This document shows positions 50,260-59,583 of a stretch of 64,000 bases of DNA, one piece after another. A program made the position numbers and the translations under genes. Under the pieces are notes generated by a model. The model made no database searches, was not told where the DNA came from, and saw only the letters and a list, made by a program, of their open reading frames with translations. Position 1 is the stretch's first letter. The number at the start of each line of letters is the position of its first letter. The DNA comes from Nonomuraea spiralis (GTDB lineage Bacteria > Actinomycetota > Actinomycetes > Streptosporangiales > Streptosporangiaceae), in contig NZ_BMRC01000011.1 of the NCBI RefSeq assembly GCF_014648435.1, positions 186,001 to 250,000 of the forward strand, given 5' to 3'.

Positions 50260-51882
50260 ATGTCCTCATCCAACTTGCGCACCGCAGCCGTCATGCTCGC
50301 CGTCGTGGGGCTCCTCGGCGCCTGTGGCGGTCAAGGGGGTGCTGCCGGCGTGGCCCCGACCAGTGGTCAGCCGGTCTACGGCGGCACGCTGACCTACCTG
50401 GAGCACCAGCCGCCCACCTGCCTCTACCTGCCGGCCGCCGGCTTCTATCCCAACGGCGGCATCCTCAACCAGATCACCGACAAGCTGACCTGGCAGAACC
50501 CGCAGACGCTGGAGATCGAGCCGTGGATCGCCACCAAGTGGGAGGTGAACGAGGACGCCACCGAGTACACCTTCCACCTGCGCCAGGGCGTGACCTTCAG
50601 CGACGGCAGCCCGCTCGACGCCGCCACCGTCGCGGCCAACTTCGACGTCTACGGCCTCGGTGACACCGCGCTCAAGCTGCCCGTCGCCGAGTTCGTCAAC
50701 AACTACGAGCGCAGCGAGGTCGTCGACCCGCTGACCGTGAAGTTCCACTTCAAGAAGCCCTCGCCCGGGTTCCTCCAGGGCACCTCGGTCATCGGGGCGG
50801 GGCTGGTGTCGAAGAAGACGATCTCGCTGCCGTACGAGCAGCAGTGCCAGCTCAAGAACATCGTCGGCTCGGGGCCCTTCACGCTGAAGAACCAGGTCGT
50901 CGACAAGGAGATCGACCTGGCCGCGCGCAAGGACTACAACTGGGCGCCGCCGTCCTCCAAGCACCAGGGGCGGGCGTACCTGGACGAGATCAAGATCATC
51001 GTCACGCCCGAGGACAACGTGCGGGTCGGTGCGCTGACGTCCGGTCAGGCCGACTTCGTACGCTACGTCCAGGCGTACGACGAGAAGACCGTCAAGGACG
51101 CCGGCTTCCAGATCTACGCCGAGCCGACCAGGGGTGTGAACAACGGCCTGTACCTGCGGCCGTCCAACAGCATCCTGAAGGACCTCGACGTGCGCAAGGC
51201 GCTCCAGGCGGGCACCGACGTCAAGGAGGTCGTCGACACCCTGTTCACCGCGAGCTACCCGCGCGCCACCTCGGTGCTCAGCCACCTCGCCCAGGGGTAC
51301 GCCGACCTGTCGAAGGACCTGGTCTACGACCCCGCCAAGGCGAACGCCCTGCTCGACAAGGCGGGCTGGGCCAAGGGCGCCGACGGCGTCCGGGAGAAGG
51401 ACGGCGCCAAGCTGCGGCTCGGGGTCTTCGTCGCCGGCCCGCAGCCGCTGTCCAAGCAGACACTCGAACTCGTCGGCCAGCAGTGGGCCAAGCTCGGCGT
51501 GCAACTGGAGATCCGTCCCGCCGACGCCGGGACCCAGGCCGTCGACATCAAGGACGCCGAGAAGACCGGTGTCGCCCACAGCATGGTCGGCCGCGCCGAC
51601 CAGGACGTGATCAAGAGCCACTTCCACAGCCAGAACCGTGACGTCATCCTCTCCAAGGACAAGAAGCTCGACAGCCTGCTGGAGGAGGAGTCCGCCGAGC
51701 CCGACAACGCCAAGCGCAACGCCAAGGTCGGCGAGATCCAGCGGTACGTGATCGACCAGGGCTACGCCATCCCCCTGTTCGAGGAGCCCCAGGTGTACGG
51801 CGGCGCGCCGTACGTCCAGGGTGTGGCCTTCGAGGCGGTCGCCCGCCCGTGGTTCTACTCGACCTGGAAGACCCAGCAATGA
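50260..51882 (+). CDS. ABC transporter substrate-binding lipoprotein, KPN_01854-like
   Basis: A 540-residue lipoprotein (LAVVGLLGACG lipobox) of the SBP_bac_5 fold: GTLTYLEHQPPTCLYLPAAG, YTFHLRQGVTFSDGSPLDAA, NIVGSGPFTLKNQVVDKEID, LTSGQADFVRYVQAY. The gene order that follows (two permeases, fused ATPase, LLM monooxygenase) matches that of the Klebsiella KPN_01854-01858 set, so I assign it to that binding-protein family. Ligand unknown, presumably an organosulfur or thioether compound. Confidence 0.93.
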   Translation: MSSSNLRTAAVMLAVVGLLGACGGQGGAAGVAPTSGQPVYGGTLTYLEHQPPTCLYLPAAGFYPNGGILNQITDKLTWQNPQTLEIEPWIATKWEVNEDATEYTFHLRQGVTFSDGSPLDAATVAANFDVYGLGDTALKLPVAEFVNNYERSEVVDPLTVKFHFKKPSPGFLQGTSVIGAGLVSKKTISLPYEQQCQLKNIVGSGPFTLKNQVVDKEIDLAARKDYNWAPPSSKHQGRAYLDEIKIIVTPEDNVRVGALTSGQADFVRYVQAYDEKTVKDAGFQIYAEPTRGVNNGLYLRPSNSILKDLDVRKALQAGTDVKEVVDTLFTASYPRATSVLSHLAQGYADLSKDLVYDPAKANALLDKAGWAKGADGVREKDGAKLRLGVFVAGPQPLSKQTLELVGQQWAKLGVQLEIRPADAGTQAVDIKDAEKTGVAHSMVGRADQDVIKSHFHSQNRDVILSKDKKLDSLLEEESAEPDNAKRNAKVGEIQRYVIDQGYAIPLFEEPQVYGGAPYVQGVAFEAVARPWFYSTWKTQQ

Positions 51883-52808
51883 CCAGGTACGTCCTGACGA
51901 GGGCCGGGCAGGCGGTGCTGGTGTTGTGGGCCGCCTTCACGGCGAGCTACGCGCTGCTGCAACTGCTGCCCGGCGACTCGATCCTGATCAAGTTCCAGAA
52001 CCCGGAGCTCGGCCTGTCGCCGCAGCAGATCGCCGAGATCCGGGCGTACTACAGCGGCGGCTCGCCCGTCGCCGAGTACTTCCGCACCCTGTCCGGCTTC
52101 CTGTCCGGCGGCTTCGGCTACTCGATCGACACCGGCGCCCCGGTGGTCGAGCGCCTGGGCGAGGCGTTGCCCGAGACGGCCCGGCTGGCCTCGGCGGCGT
52201 TCGTCCTGGCGGTGCTGCTCGCCGTGGTCATCGCCTTCGTGGCGAGCTACAGCAGGACGTCGTGGCTGCGCGGGGCCCTGCTGTCGGTGCCGTCGTTGTT
52301 CATCTCGGTCCCGGCGTTCTGGCTGGGGATCCTGCTGATCCAGGTGTTCTCGTTCCGGCTGCGGCTGGTGCCGGTCATCGGGGGCAGTGAGCTGCAACAG
52401 CTCGTCCTGCCCGTGCTGACGCTGGCGGTGCCGATCTCCGCGCCCATCGCGCAGGTGCTGGCGCGCGGCATCGACCAGGTGTACGCGCAGCCGTTCGTGC
52501 CGGTGATCGCGGCCAAGGGCGCGACCCGCTGGTGGATCCTGTGGCGGCACGTGGCCCGCAACGCCGTGCTGCCGACGCTGACCGTGGCGGGCCTGACGTT
52601 CGGCGAGCTGATCGCGGGCTCGGTCGTGACGGAGACGGTCTTCGGCCGCAACGGCGTCGGCCGGCTCACCGAGCAGGCCGTGACCGCGCAGGACACGCCG
52701 GTGATGCTGGCCGTCGTGGTGCTCGCCGCGGCGGTGTTCGTCCTGGTCAACTTGGTGGTGGACGTGTTGTTCCCGGTGCTCGACCCGCGCCTGAAGGCGG
52801 CGTCGTGA
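51879..52808 (+). CDS. ABC permease, DppB type, second system
   Basis: A 309-residue permease: MTRYVLTRAGQAVLVLWAAF, LLPGDSILIKFQNPELGLSP, loop PVIAAKGATRWWILWRHVAR and TETVFGRNGVGRLTEQAVTA. It overlaps the binding-protein gene by four bases and the next permease at GTGA. Confidence 0.95.
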   Translation: MTRYVLTRAGQAVLVLWAAFTASYALLQLLPGDSILIKFQNPELGLSPQQIAEIRAYYSGGSPVAEYFRTLSGFLSGGFGYSIDTGAPVVERLGEALPETARLASAAFVLAVLLAVVIAFVASYSRTSWLRGALLSVPSLFISVPAFWLGILLIQVFSFRLRLVPVIGGSELQQLVLPVLTLAVPISAPIAQVLARGIDQVYAQPFVPVIAAKGATRWWILWRHVARNAVLPTLTVAGLTFGELIAGSVVTETVFGRNGVGRLTEQAVTAQDTPVMLAVVVLAAAVFVLVNLVVDVLFPVLDPRLKAAS

Positions 52809-53593
52809 GGGCCGGCCTGATCCTGTCCTGGACGGTGATCGCCGTGGTGCTGCTGTGGGCGGTCGTCCCCGGCCTGTTCACCGGCTACGACCCGATCGCC
52901 GGCGTACCGGTCGAGAAGTTGCGGGCGCCGAGCGGGCAGCACCTGTTCGGCACCGACGCCGTCGGGCGCGACGTGTTCGCGCGGGTGGTGTACGGAGCCG
53001 TGCACTCGCTGTCGGGGGCGTTCGTCGCCGTCGCGGTCGGCCTGCTGCTCGGCACGCTGCTCGGGCTGCTGGCCGGGTCGGCGGGCGGGGTGCTCGACGC
53101 CGCCGTCATGCGGGTCGTGGACGTGCTGCTGTCGGTCCCCGGGCTGCTCCTGGCCCTGGTCGTGATCATCCTGCTCGGTCCCGGCACGGTGAACGTGGCC
53201 GTCGCGGTCGGGATCGGCTCGGTCGCCGCGTTCGCCCGGCTGTCGCGGGCCGAGGTCGTGCGGGTGCGCCGTACGGACTACGTCGAGGCCGCCTTCGGCA
53301 GCGGCGGGCGTTTCCCCGCCGTGTTGTGGCGGCACGTGCTGCCCAACTCCCTCGGTCCGGTCATCGCGCTGGCCGCGCTCCAGTTCGGCGTGGCCATCCT
53401 GGCCATCTCGACGCTCGGCTTCCTCGGCTACGGCGCCGAGCCGCCCACGCCCGAGTGGGGCCTGCTCATCGCCGAGGGCCGCAACTACCTGGCCACCTCG
53501 TGGTGGCTGACCACGCTGCCCGGGGCCGTGGTGGTCGCGGTCGTGCTCGCCGCCGGCCGGATCAGCCGCTCGATCGCCAAGGAGTCCTCGTGA
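52805..53593 (+). CDS. ABC permease, DppC type, second system
   Basis: A 262-residue permease: FGTDAVGRDVFARVVYGAVH, loop VEAAFGSGGRFPAVLWRHVL and STLGFLGYGAEPPTPEWGLL. It starts at GTG 52805 overlapping the previous stop. Confidence 0.95.
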   Translation: MRAGLILSWTVIAVVLLWAVVPGLFTGYDPIAGVPVEKLRAPSGQHLFGTDAVGRDVFARVVYGAVHSLSGAFVAVAVGLLLGTLLGLLAGSAGGVLDAAVMRVVDVLLSVPGLLLALVVIILLGPGTVNVAVAVGIGSVAAFARLSRAEVVRVRRTDYVEAAFGSGGRFPAVLWRHVLPNSLGPVIALAALQFGVAILAISTLGFLGYGAEPPTPEWGLLIAEGRNYLATSWWLTTLPGAVVVAVVLAAGRISRSIAKESS

Positions 53594-55137
53594 GCCTGCT
53601 CGACGTCCGCGACCTCGCGGTCTCCTACGACGGCCGCCCGGCGGTCCGGGGCGTCTCCTTCACCGTCGAGCCGGGCGAGGTCGTCGCGGTCGTGGGCGAG
53701 TCGGGGTCCGGCAAGACCACGACCGCGCACTCGATCATCGGCCTGCTGCCGCGCAACGCCTCCCTCGACGGCGGCCGTGTCCTGCTGGGGGAGAACGACC
53801 TGGCCACCTGGTCGCCGCGGCGGATGGAGTCCGTACGCGGGGCGCAGATCGGGCTGGTCCCGCAGGATCCGTCCAACTCGCTCGACCCGGTCAAGACGGT
53901 CGGGGCGCAGATCGCCGAGGTGTTGCGCATCCACAAGCGCGGCGACCGGGCCGCCGTGCGGCGCCGGGTCGTCGAGCTGCTCACCCGCGTCGGCCTGCCC
54001 GACCCGGAGACGCGGGCCCGCCAGTACCCGCACGAGCTGTCCGGCGGCATGCGGCAGCGCGTGCTGATCGCCATCGCCGTCGCCCTCGAACCCCGTCTGA
54101 TCATCGCCGACGAGCCCACCAGCGCCCTGGACGTCACCGTGCAGCGGCGCATCCTGGACCTCATCGACGACCTGCGCGCCGAGTTCGGCACGGCCGTGCT
54201 GCTGGTGACCCACGACCTCGGCGTGGCCGCGAGCCGCTCGGACCGGCTGGTCGTCATGAAGGACGGCCGCGTCGAGGAGCAGGGCCCGACCAGGGAGATC
54301 CTGGCGGCGCCCGCCGCGGCCTACACCGGGCGGCTGCTGCGCGACGCCCCCGCGCTGTCGGCCCGTCCCTTCCGCGAGCCGGTGGCGGCCGAGCCCGCGA
54401 TCGTGGTGCGCGACCTGGTCAAGGAGTTCCGGTCCGGGCCGCGGGCCTTCCGGGCCGTGGACGGCGTCTCGTTCGAGGTGCCGCGCGGCACCACGCACGC
54501 GCTCGTGGGGGAGTCGGGCTCCGGCAAGACCACCACCGCGCGCATGGTCGTACGCTTCGCCGAGCCCACCTCGGGCACGGTCACCGTCGCCGGGGCGCCC
54601 GAGGGCCGCGGCTTCCGCCGCCACGTCCAGCTCGTGCACCAGAACCCGTACGGGTCGCTGGACCCCCGGCAGGCGGTCGCCGACATCGTGGAGGAGCCGT
54701 TGCGCAACTTCCGGTTCGGCGACCGGGCCGCCCGCCGGGCCCGCGCGCGGGAGCTCCTGGACCGGGTGGCGCTGCCCGAGGACGTGTTGTCCCGCAGGCC
54801 GCGCGAGTTGTCGGGCGGGCAGCGGCAGCGGGTGGCGATCGCCCGCGCGCTGGCCGCCGGCCCGGAGGTGCTCGTCCTCGACGAGGCCGTCTCGGCGCTC
54901 GACGTCACGGTCCAGGCGCAGATCCTCGACCTGCTCGAACAGCTCCAGCGCGACCTCGGCCTGACCTACCTCTTCATCTCGCACGACCTGGCGGTGGTGC
55001 GGCAGATCTCGCACACCGTCTCCGTCATGAACAAAGGACGCATCGTGGAATCAGGATCCACCCGGCGGGTCTTCACCGACCCGGCCGACGACTACACCCG
55101 CGAGCTGCTCGCCGCCATCCCGGAGCCGGTCCGATGA
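53590..55137 (+). CDS. Fused two-domain ABC ATPase, second system
   Basis: A 515-residue protein with two ATPase domains: Walker A GESGSGKTTTAHSI and GESGSGKTTTARMV; signatures ELSGGMRQRVLIAIA and ELSGGQRQRVAIARAL; Walker B LIIADEPTSALDVT and VLVLDEAVSALDVT. In the second Walker B the residue after Glu is Ala rather than Pro, a common variation. It powers the second importer and overlaps the LLM gene by four bases. Confidence 0.95.
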   Translation: MSLLDVRDLAVSYDGRPAVRGVSFTVEPGEVVAVVGESGSGKTTTAHSIIGLLPRNASLDGGRVLLGENDLATWSPRRMESVRGAQIGLVPQDPSNSLDPVKTVGAQIAEVLRIHKRGDRAAVRRRVVELLTRVGLPDPETRARQYPHELSGGMRQRVLIAIAVALEPRLIIADEPTSALDVTVQRRILDLIDDLRAEFGTAVLLVTHDLGVAASRSDRLVVMKDGRVEEQGPTREILAAPAAAYTGRLLRDAPALSARPFREPVAAEPAIVVRDLVKEFRSGPRAFRAVDGVSFEVPRGTTHALVGESGSGKTTTARMVVRFAEPTSGTVTVAGAPEGRGFRRHVQLVHQNPYGSLDPRQAVADIVEEPLRNFRFGDRAARRARARELLDRVALPEDVLSRRPRELSGGQRQRVAIARALAAGPEVLVLDEAVSALDVTVQAQILDLLEQLQRDLGLTYLFISHDLAVVRQISHTVSVMNKGRIVESGSTRRVFTDPADDYTRELLAAIPEPVR

Positions 55138-56126
55138 GGCTCGGCTTCTTCACCCGGGTCCTGGACGAGGCGCCCCCGGCGGAGCGCTACCGGCTGGCCG
55201 CCGAGCAGATCGCGCACGCGGAGTCGTTCGGGTTCGACACCGCCTGGGTGGCGCAGCACCACTTCGACGGCGCGGAGGGCGGGCTGCCCGCGCCGCTGGT
55301 CTTCCTCGCCCACGTGGCGGCCAGGACCAGCCGCATCCGCCTCGGCACCGGCATCATCACGCTGCCCCTAGAGCATCCGGTACGGGTGGCCGAGGACACC
55401 GCCGTGCTCGACCTGCTCACCGGCGGGCGGCTAGAGGTCGGCGTCGGCAGCGGCGGCACGCCGTCGTCGTTCGGGCCGTTCGGGCACGACAGCGCGGACC
55501 GCGCCACCCTGTACGCCGAGCACCTGTCGGTGCTGGTCAGGGCCTGGTCGGGCGAGGACCTGGGCGGCGGCAGCCGGCTCTACCCGCCCGCGCCCAGGCT
55601 GCTCGGCGCGATCTGGGAGGCGACGTTCTCGGCCTCCGGGGGAGCACGCGCGGGCCGGGCGGGCAACGGGCTCATGTTGTCGCGCACGCAGCCGCGGCCG
55701 GCCGACGATCCCCAGGCGACGCTGGCCGATCTCCAGCGGCCGATCGTGGACGCGTACCACGAGAACCTGCCCGAGGGCGCCGTCCCGCGCATCGTGGCCT
55801 CGCGGACCGCGTTCGTGGCCGACAGCCGCGCCGAGGCGCTGCGCCTGGCCGAGCTGGGCCTCGGCCGCGGCCGGCTGCCGTGGGAGCTGCCCGCCGACGA
55901 CCTCGACAGCCGCATCGCCGCCTTCGACGTGCACGTGGGCACCCCGCAGGACGTCATCGACAGCCTGCGCGCCGACCCGACCCTCGAACGGGCCACCGAC
56001 CTGGTCTTCCAGGTGCACTCGGTGGACCCGCCGCATCCGCTCGTCCTGCGTTCCATCGAGTTGCTGGCGACCGAGGTCGCGCCCGCGCTCGGCTGGCTCC
56101 CCTCCACCGAAATGAGCTCGACATGA
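55134..56126 (+). CDS. Luciferase-like monooxygenase, KPN_01858 type
   Basis: A 330-residue LLM protein: MRLGFFTRVLDEAPPAERYR, TAWVAQHHFDGAEGGLPAPL, IRLGTGIITLPLEHPVRVAE and GNGLMLSRTQPRPADDP. It belongs with the KPN_01858 family that travels with the preceding ABC transporter and the two following CMD-type proteins. It probably oxidises the imported compound using FMNH2 from the flavin reductase at 39.2 kb. Confidence 0.92.
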   Translation: MRLGFFTRVLDEAPPAERYRLAAEQIAHAESFGFDTAWVAQHHFDGAEGGLPAPLVFLAHVAARTSRIRLGTGIITLPLEHPVRVAEDTAVLDLLTGGRLEVGVGSGGTPSSFGPFGHDSADRATLYAEHLSVLVRAWSGEDLGGGSRLYPPAPRLLGAIWEATFSASGGARAGRAGNGLMLSRTQPRPADDPQATLADLQRPIVDAYHENLPEGAVPRIVASRTAFVADSRAEALRLAELGLGRGRLPWELPADDLDSRIAAFDVHVGTPQDVIDSLRADPTLERATDLVFQVHSVDPPHPLVLRSIELLATEVAPALGWLPSTEMSST

Positions 56127-56707
56127 TCAACGACGTCATCGACCATCTGGCCGGGATAAGACCGGGCTCCCGCCTGGACAAGCTGCGCGACCTGCGGCCG
56201 GCCGCGCGCGAGCACGCCCAGCGCGGCTTCGACGCGCTGTTCACGCCCGACGAGGAGGGCGAGGTCCCCCTCGTCGAACGCGACGCCGTCGCGGCCTTCG
56301 TGGCCGGACTCCACCGCGACGCCGTCGTCGCCGGCTTCTACGCCGACCGGCTCGCCGACCTGGCCCCCGGCCTGCTCAAGGCCGTCGAGGCCGAGATCGA
56401 GGCGGGCGCCACCGCGGGCCCGTACGGGGTCTATCCCGCGCCGCTGGCCGCCGAGAGCGACGAGGGCCTGCGTTACCAGGTGCGCGAACCCGGCAATCTG
56501 GGCGTCCGGCTCACCGCCGCGTTCGAGCACGCGCACCTGCTGGTCTTCCGGCCGCGCGAGGCGAGCGGGCAGGCATTGGAGGCGCTGGCCGCGGCGGGCT
56601 GGGGCCCCACGGGCGTGGTGACGTTGTCGCAGCTCGTCGCCTTCCTCGCCTTCCAGGTACGCGTGGTCGGCGGGCTCCGGCTGCTGAACGCGGAGGTCGC
56701 GGCATGA
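56123..56707 (+). CDS. CMD domain protein, Avi_7170-like
   Basis: A 194-residue helical protein of the carboxymuconolactone decarboxylase/AhpD superfamily by context and pattern (VERDAVAAFVAGLHRDAVVA, LRYQVREPGNLGVRLTAAFE, VVTLSQLVAFLAFQVRVVGG). It lacks the CxxC pair seen in its partner. In related clusters it is always next to an Avi_7169-type protein and the LLM enzyme; exact role unknown. Confidence 0.85.
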   Translation: MINDVIDHLAGIRPGSRLDKLRDLRPAAREHAQRGFDALFTPDEEGEVPLVERDAVAAFVAGLHRDAVVAGFYADRLADLAPGLLKAVEAEIEAGATAGPYGVYPAPLAAESDEGLRYQVREPGNLGVRLTAAFEHAHLLVFRPREASGQALEALAAAGWGPTGVVTLSQLVAFLAFQVRVVGGLRLLNAEVAA

Positions 56708-57270
56708 CGACCGGATTCACCCAGGAACAGCTCGGCTGGAAGCCCTGGCTGCCGCCGCTCGCGCCGGAGGAGCTGACCGAGGCCCACTACGAGGCGCTGG
56801 TCGATCGGGCACGGGCGTCGTCGCCGTACTTCCTGCTGCTGGCCCGCGACCCCGAGATCCTGCACGCGCGTACCAAGACCGACAACGACATCTTCTACAA
56901 CGCCGACGGCGGCCTGCCGCGCGCCGAGCGCGAGCTGGCCGCGACCGCCACCTCGCGGCGCAACGGCTGCGTGTTCTGCGCGTCGGTGCACGCCCGCTTC
57001 GCCGCGCACCACTCCAAGCGCCACGAGGACGTGCAGCGGCTGCTCGACGACGGCGTGGACGCGCCGCAGGAAGGCCGCTGGCGGGCCGTCATCGACGCCT
57101 CGGTCGCGCTCGCCGCGACGCCCGTCGAGTTCGGGCCCGAGCACATCGCGGCGCTGCGCGCGGCCGGGCTCGACGACCTGGCGATCAGCGACACCATCCA
57201 CGCCGCCGCCTTCTTCAACTGGGCGAACCGGCTCATGCTCTCACTCGGAGAACCGGAGGACCACCGATGA
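56704..57270 (+). CDS. Alkylhydroperoxidase-domain protein, Avi_7169-like
   Basis: A 188-residue AhpD-like protein. The redox motif is C89/C92/H96 in NGCVFCASVHARFA with Glu77 upstream (RAERELAATATSRR). AhpD proteins reduce peroxides or disulfides through this pair. With the CMD protein it may detoxify hydroperoxide by-products of the flavin monooxygenases or process a sulfenate; that is inference. Overlaps both neighbours. Confidence 0.9.
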   Translation: MTTGFTQEQLGWKPWLPPLAPEELTEAHYEALVDRARASSPYFLLLARDPEILHARTKTDNDIFYNADGGLPRAERELAATATSRRNGCVFCASVHARFAAHHSKRHEDVQRLLDDGVDAPQEGRWRAVIDASVALAATPVEFGPEHIAALRAAGLDDLAISDTIHAAAFFNWANRLMLSLGEPEDHR

Positions 57271-57887
57271 CCGACCGTCACCTCGACCACCTCGTCTACG
57301 CCGTTCCCGACCTGCTCGCGGGGGTCGAGGACTTCGCCGCGCGCACCGGGGTACGGCCGGTCGCGGGCGGCAGCCACCCCGGCGGCACCGCCAACTACCT
57401 GGTGCGCTTCGGGCCCACCGAGTACCTGGAGATCATCGGGCCGGACCCGGAGGCCGATGTGCGGCCGCGCGCGTTCGGGCTGGAGACGCTGACCGAGCCG
57501 CGCCTGGCCGCCTGGGCCGTGCATCCCGAGGACATCGACAAGACCGTGGAGCTGGCCCGCGAGCGCGGTTACGACCCCGGCGACGTGCAGCCGCTGTCCC
57601 GGCGTACGCCGTCGGGGGAGCTGCTGGAGTGGCGGCTCACCCGGCGCGAGGACCCGGCGGCGGTCCGGCCCGTGCCCTTCCTCATCGACTGGGGCACGAC
57701 CACCCACCCGGCCGCCACGGACCTCCCGCAGGTCGGCCTGGTCTCCTTCGCCGCCGTCCATCCCGACCCCGAGGCGCTGCGGCGCGACCTGGCCGCGCTC
57801 GGCGTGACGCTCGACGTCTCCGAGGGGCCCGAGGCCCGTCTGCGGGCCGTGATCGACACGCCGCTCGGCCACGTGACCCTGAGCTGA
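57267..57887 (+). CDS. VOC superfamily (glyoxalase-like) protein
   Basis: A 206-residue protein of the Glyoxalase_3-like type: LDHLVYAVPDLLAGVEDFAA, GGSHPGGTANYLVRFGPTEY, LEIIGPDPEADVRP and a second half-domain LVSFAAVHPDPEALRRDLAA. His9 and Glu in YLEII are metal-ligand candidates. The reaction is unknown. ATGA overlap with the previous gene; a 22-base gap precedes the OsmC gene. Confidence 0.88.
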   Translation: MTDRHLDHLVYAVPDLLAGVEDFAARTGVRPVAGGSHPGGTANYLVRFGPTEYLEIIGPDPEADVRPRAFGLETLTEPRLAAWAVHPEDIDKTVELARERGYDPGDVQPLSRRTPSGELLEWRLTRREDPAAVRPVPFLIDWGTTTHPAATDLPQVGLVSFAAVHPDPEALRRDLAALGVTLDVSEGPEARLRAVIDTPLGHVTLS

Positions 57888-57909
57888 ACCCTTCGAGAGA
57901 GAAAGACCA

Positions 57910-58449
57910 ATGAGCACCCTTCGCGAGTACCTGGCGCACAAGCGCGCCGCCCTGCTGGCCCGCCGCGAGGCCCCGTCGAACGGCCCGGTGCCGCTGCACG
58001 CCCACGTCACGGCCGAGGGCCGCAGCGGGATCCGGCGGATCAGGATCAGGGACTTCCAGATCATCAGCGACAGCGGCCCCGACTTCGCCGGCTACGACCT
58101 CGGCCCCGGCTCGCCGGAGTTGCAGGCCGGCGTGCTGGGAAGCTGTGTCACCCACATCTTCCTGATCAAGGCGGCCGAGCTGGAGGTGCCGATCGACTCC
58201 CTGGAGGTGGACGTACGCGCCGAGTACGACCCGAGGGCCCAGCTCCCGGGCGACCAGGGCGTCCCGGTCCACCCGCACAACTTCGCCTACGAGGTGCAGA
58301 TCGCCTCGCCCGCCTCCGACGAGGACCTGGCCAGGCTGCACGCCGAGGTCGAACGGGTGTGCCCGATCCTCAACCTGATCCGCAACCCGCAGGAGATCAG
58401 CGGCTCGATCGTGCGGGTGGCGGACCCCGCCGGGCTGCCCGTCGCGTAG
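57910..58449 (+). CDS. OsmC-family protein
   Basis: A 179-residue OsmC-fold protein with the two peroxidatic-type cysteines C79 (GVLGSCVTHIFLIKAAELEV) and C151 (VERVCPILNLI). OsmC/Ohr proteins reduce organic hydroperoxides with thiols; members in sulfur clusters may act on sulfur compounds. It is the last gene of the rightward island operon, before a bidirectional hairpin. AGAGAGAAAG provides the ribosome-binding site. Confidence 0.9.
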   Translation: MSTLREYLAHKRAALLARREAPSNGPVPLHAHVTAEGRSGIRRIRIRDFQIISDSGPDFAGYDLGPGSPELQAGVLGSCVTHIFLIKAAELEVPIDSLEVDVRAEYDPRAQLPGDQGVPVHPHNFAYEVQIASPASDEDLARLHAEVERVCPILNLIRNPQEISGSIVRVADPAGLPVA

Positions 58450-58454
58450 CAGGA

Positions 58455-58481
58455 CGGCCCCGCCCCCCGAAGGCGGGGCCG
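58455..58481. terminator. Bidirectional terminator between the island operons
   Basis: CGGCCCCGCC (58455-58464) pairs perfectly with GGCGGGGCCG (58472-58481) over a seven-base loop, between the OsmC stop and the stop of the convergent YeiH-type gene. Confidence 0.8.
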
Positions 58482-58485
58482 GCCC

Positions 58486-59583
58486 TCAGCCGGCCGTGAA
58501 GCCGGAGAACAGGGCCAGGGCCAGGGCCAGCGCGACGACCACGTTGACCACGGTCGCGGTGGCGAACACGACGACCGGCCGCCACCCGGCCTCCCGCAGC
58601 GCCGACACCCGGAACTCCAGCCCGATGCTGACGAACGCCAGGATCAGGAACCAGGTCCGCAGGTCGTTGGCGACCCCGATGACCGCCTTGCCCTCGGCGG
58701 CCGGGACGGTCGTGAGCCACCAGGTCGCGATCACCGACGCGGCCACGAACCCGAGCACGAACTTCGGGAAACGCCGCCACAACTCGATCAGGCCGGGCCG
58801 TTCGGCGTCGGCCCGGCGCTCGACGCGGAAGGCGAACCAGGCGGTCAGCACGACCACGACGACGCCGATGAGCGCGTTCTGGGTGACCTTGACGATCGTG
58901 GCGATGGCCAGGGCGTCCTCGCCCGCGATCGTGCCCGCCGCCGTGACGGCGGCGGTGGTGTCGATGTTGCCGCCGATCCAGGCCCCCGCGACCTCGGGCG
59001 AGAGCCCGAACAGCGAGGCGAGCGCGGGCAGGATGAAGATCGACGGCAGCGCGAACGCGATCACCAGGCTCGCGCTGTAGGCGAGCTGCTCCTTCCTGGC
59101 CTGTACGGCCCCCGCCGCCGCGATGGCGGCGCTGACCCCGCAGATCGACACGGCCGACGACAGCAGCGCGCGCAGCCGGTCGTCCAGCCCGAGCCGGCCG
59201 CCGAGCCACCAGGTGAACAGGAACACCGCGCTGATCAGCACGATCGCCTGGAGCACGGCCGGCCCGGCGGCGGTCACGATGACCTTGAGGTTGATGGAGG
59301 CGCCGAGCAGGACCAGCCCGGTCTTGATGAAGAACTCCGTGCGGAACCCGCCGGCCAGCCGGTCCCGCAGGCCGGTGGCGGTGAGCAGCGCGTTGCCGAG
59401 CAGCCCGAGGGCGATCGCGTAGACCGGGAACTCGACGGCCTTGGCCAGGCCGGAGTCCGGGAACCAGCCCGGTACGCCCTTCTCCAGGAAACGCGTGGCG
59501 GCGGCCAGCACGAGGACGACCAGAACGCCGAGCGCCGTCTCCTGCCAGGTGAGGCGGTCCCTGGTGGCGGTTCCGGCGCTCAT
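58486..59583 (-). CDS. YeiH-type putative sulfate exporter
   Basis: A 365-residue polytopic protein (about ten helices) of the Cons_hypoth698/YeiH family: KTGLVLLGASINLKVIVTAA, SSAVSICGVSAAIAAAGAV, GAWIGGNIDTTAAVTAAGTI, VKVTQNALIGVVVVVLTAWF. These are annotated as putative sulfate/sulfonate-related exporters. In a cluster whose enzymes release sulfite, removal of surplus inorganic sulfur is a sensible role, though transport has not been read from sequence. ATG 59583 overlaps the stop of the 44-residue gene upstream (TGATG). Confidence 0.9.
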   Translation of the reverse strand: MSAGTATRDRLTWQETALGVLVVLVLAAATRFLEKGVPGWFPDSGLAKAVEFPVYAIALGLLGNALLTATGLRDRLAGGFRTEFFIKTGLVLLGASINLKVIVTAAGPAVLQAIVLISAVFLFTWWLGGRLGLDDRLRALLSSAVSICGVSAAIAAAGAVQARKEQLAYSASLVIAFALPSIFILPALASLFGLSPEVAGAWIGGNIDTTAAVTAAGTIAGEDALAIATIVKVTQNALIGVVVVVLTAWFAFRVERRADAERPGLIELWRRFPKFVLGFVAASVIATWWLTTVPAAEGKAVIGVANDLRTWFLILAFVSIGLEFRVSALREAGWRPVVVFATATVVNVVVALALALALFSGFTAG

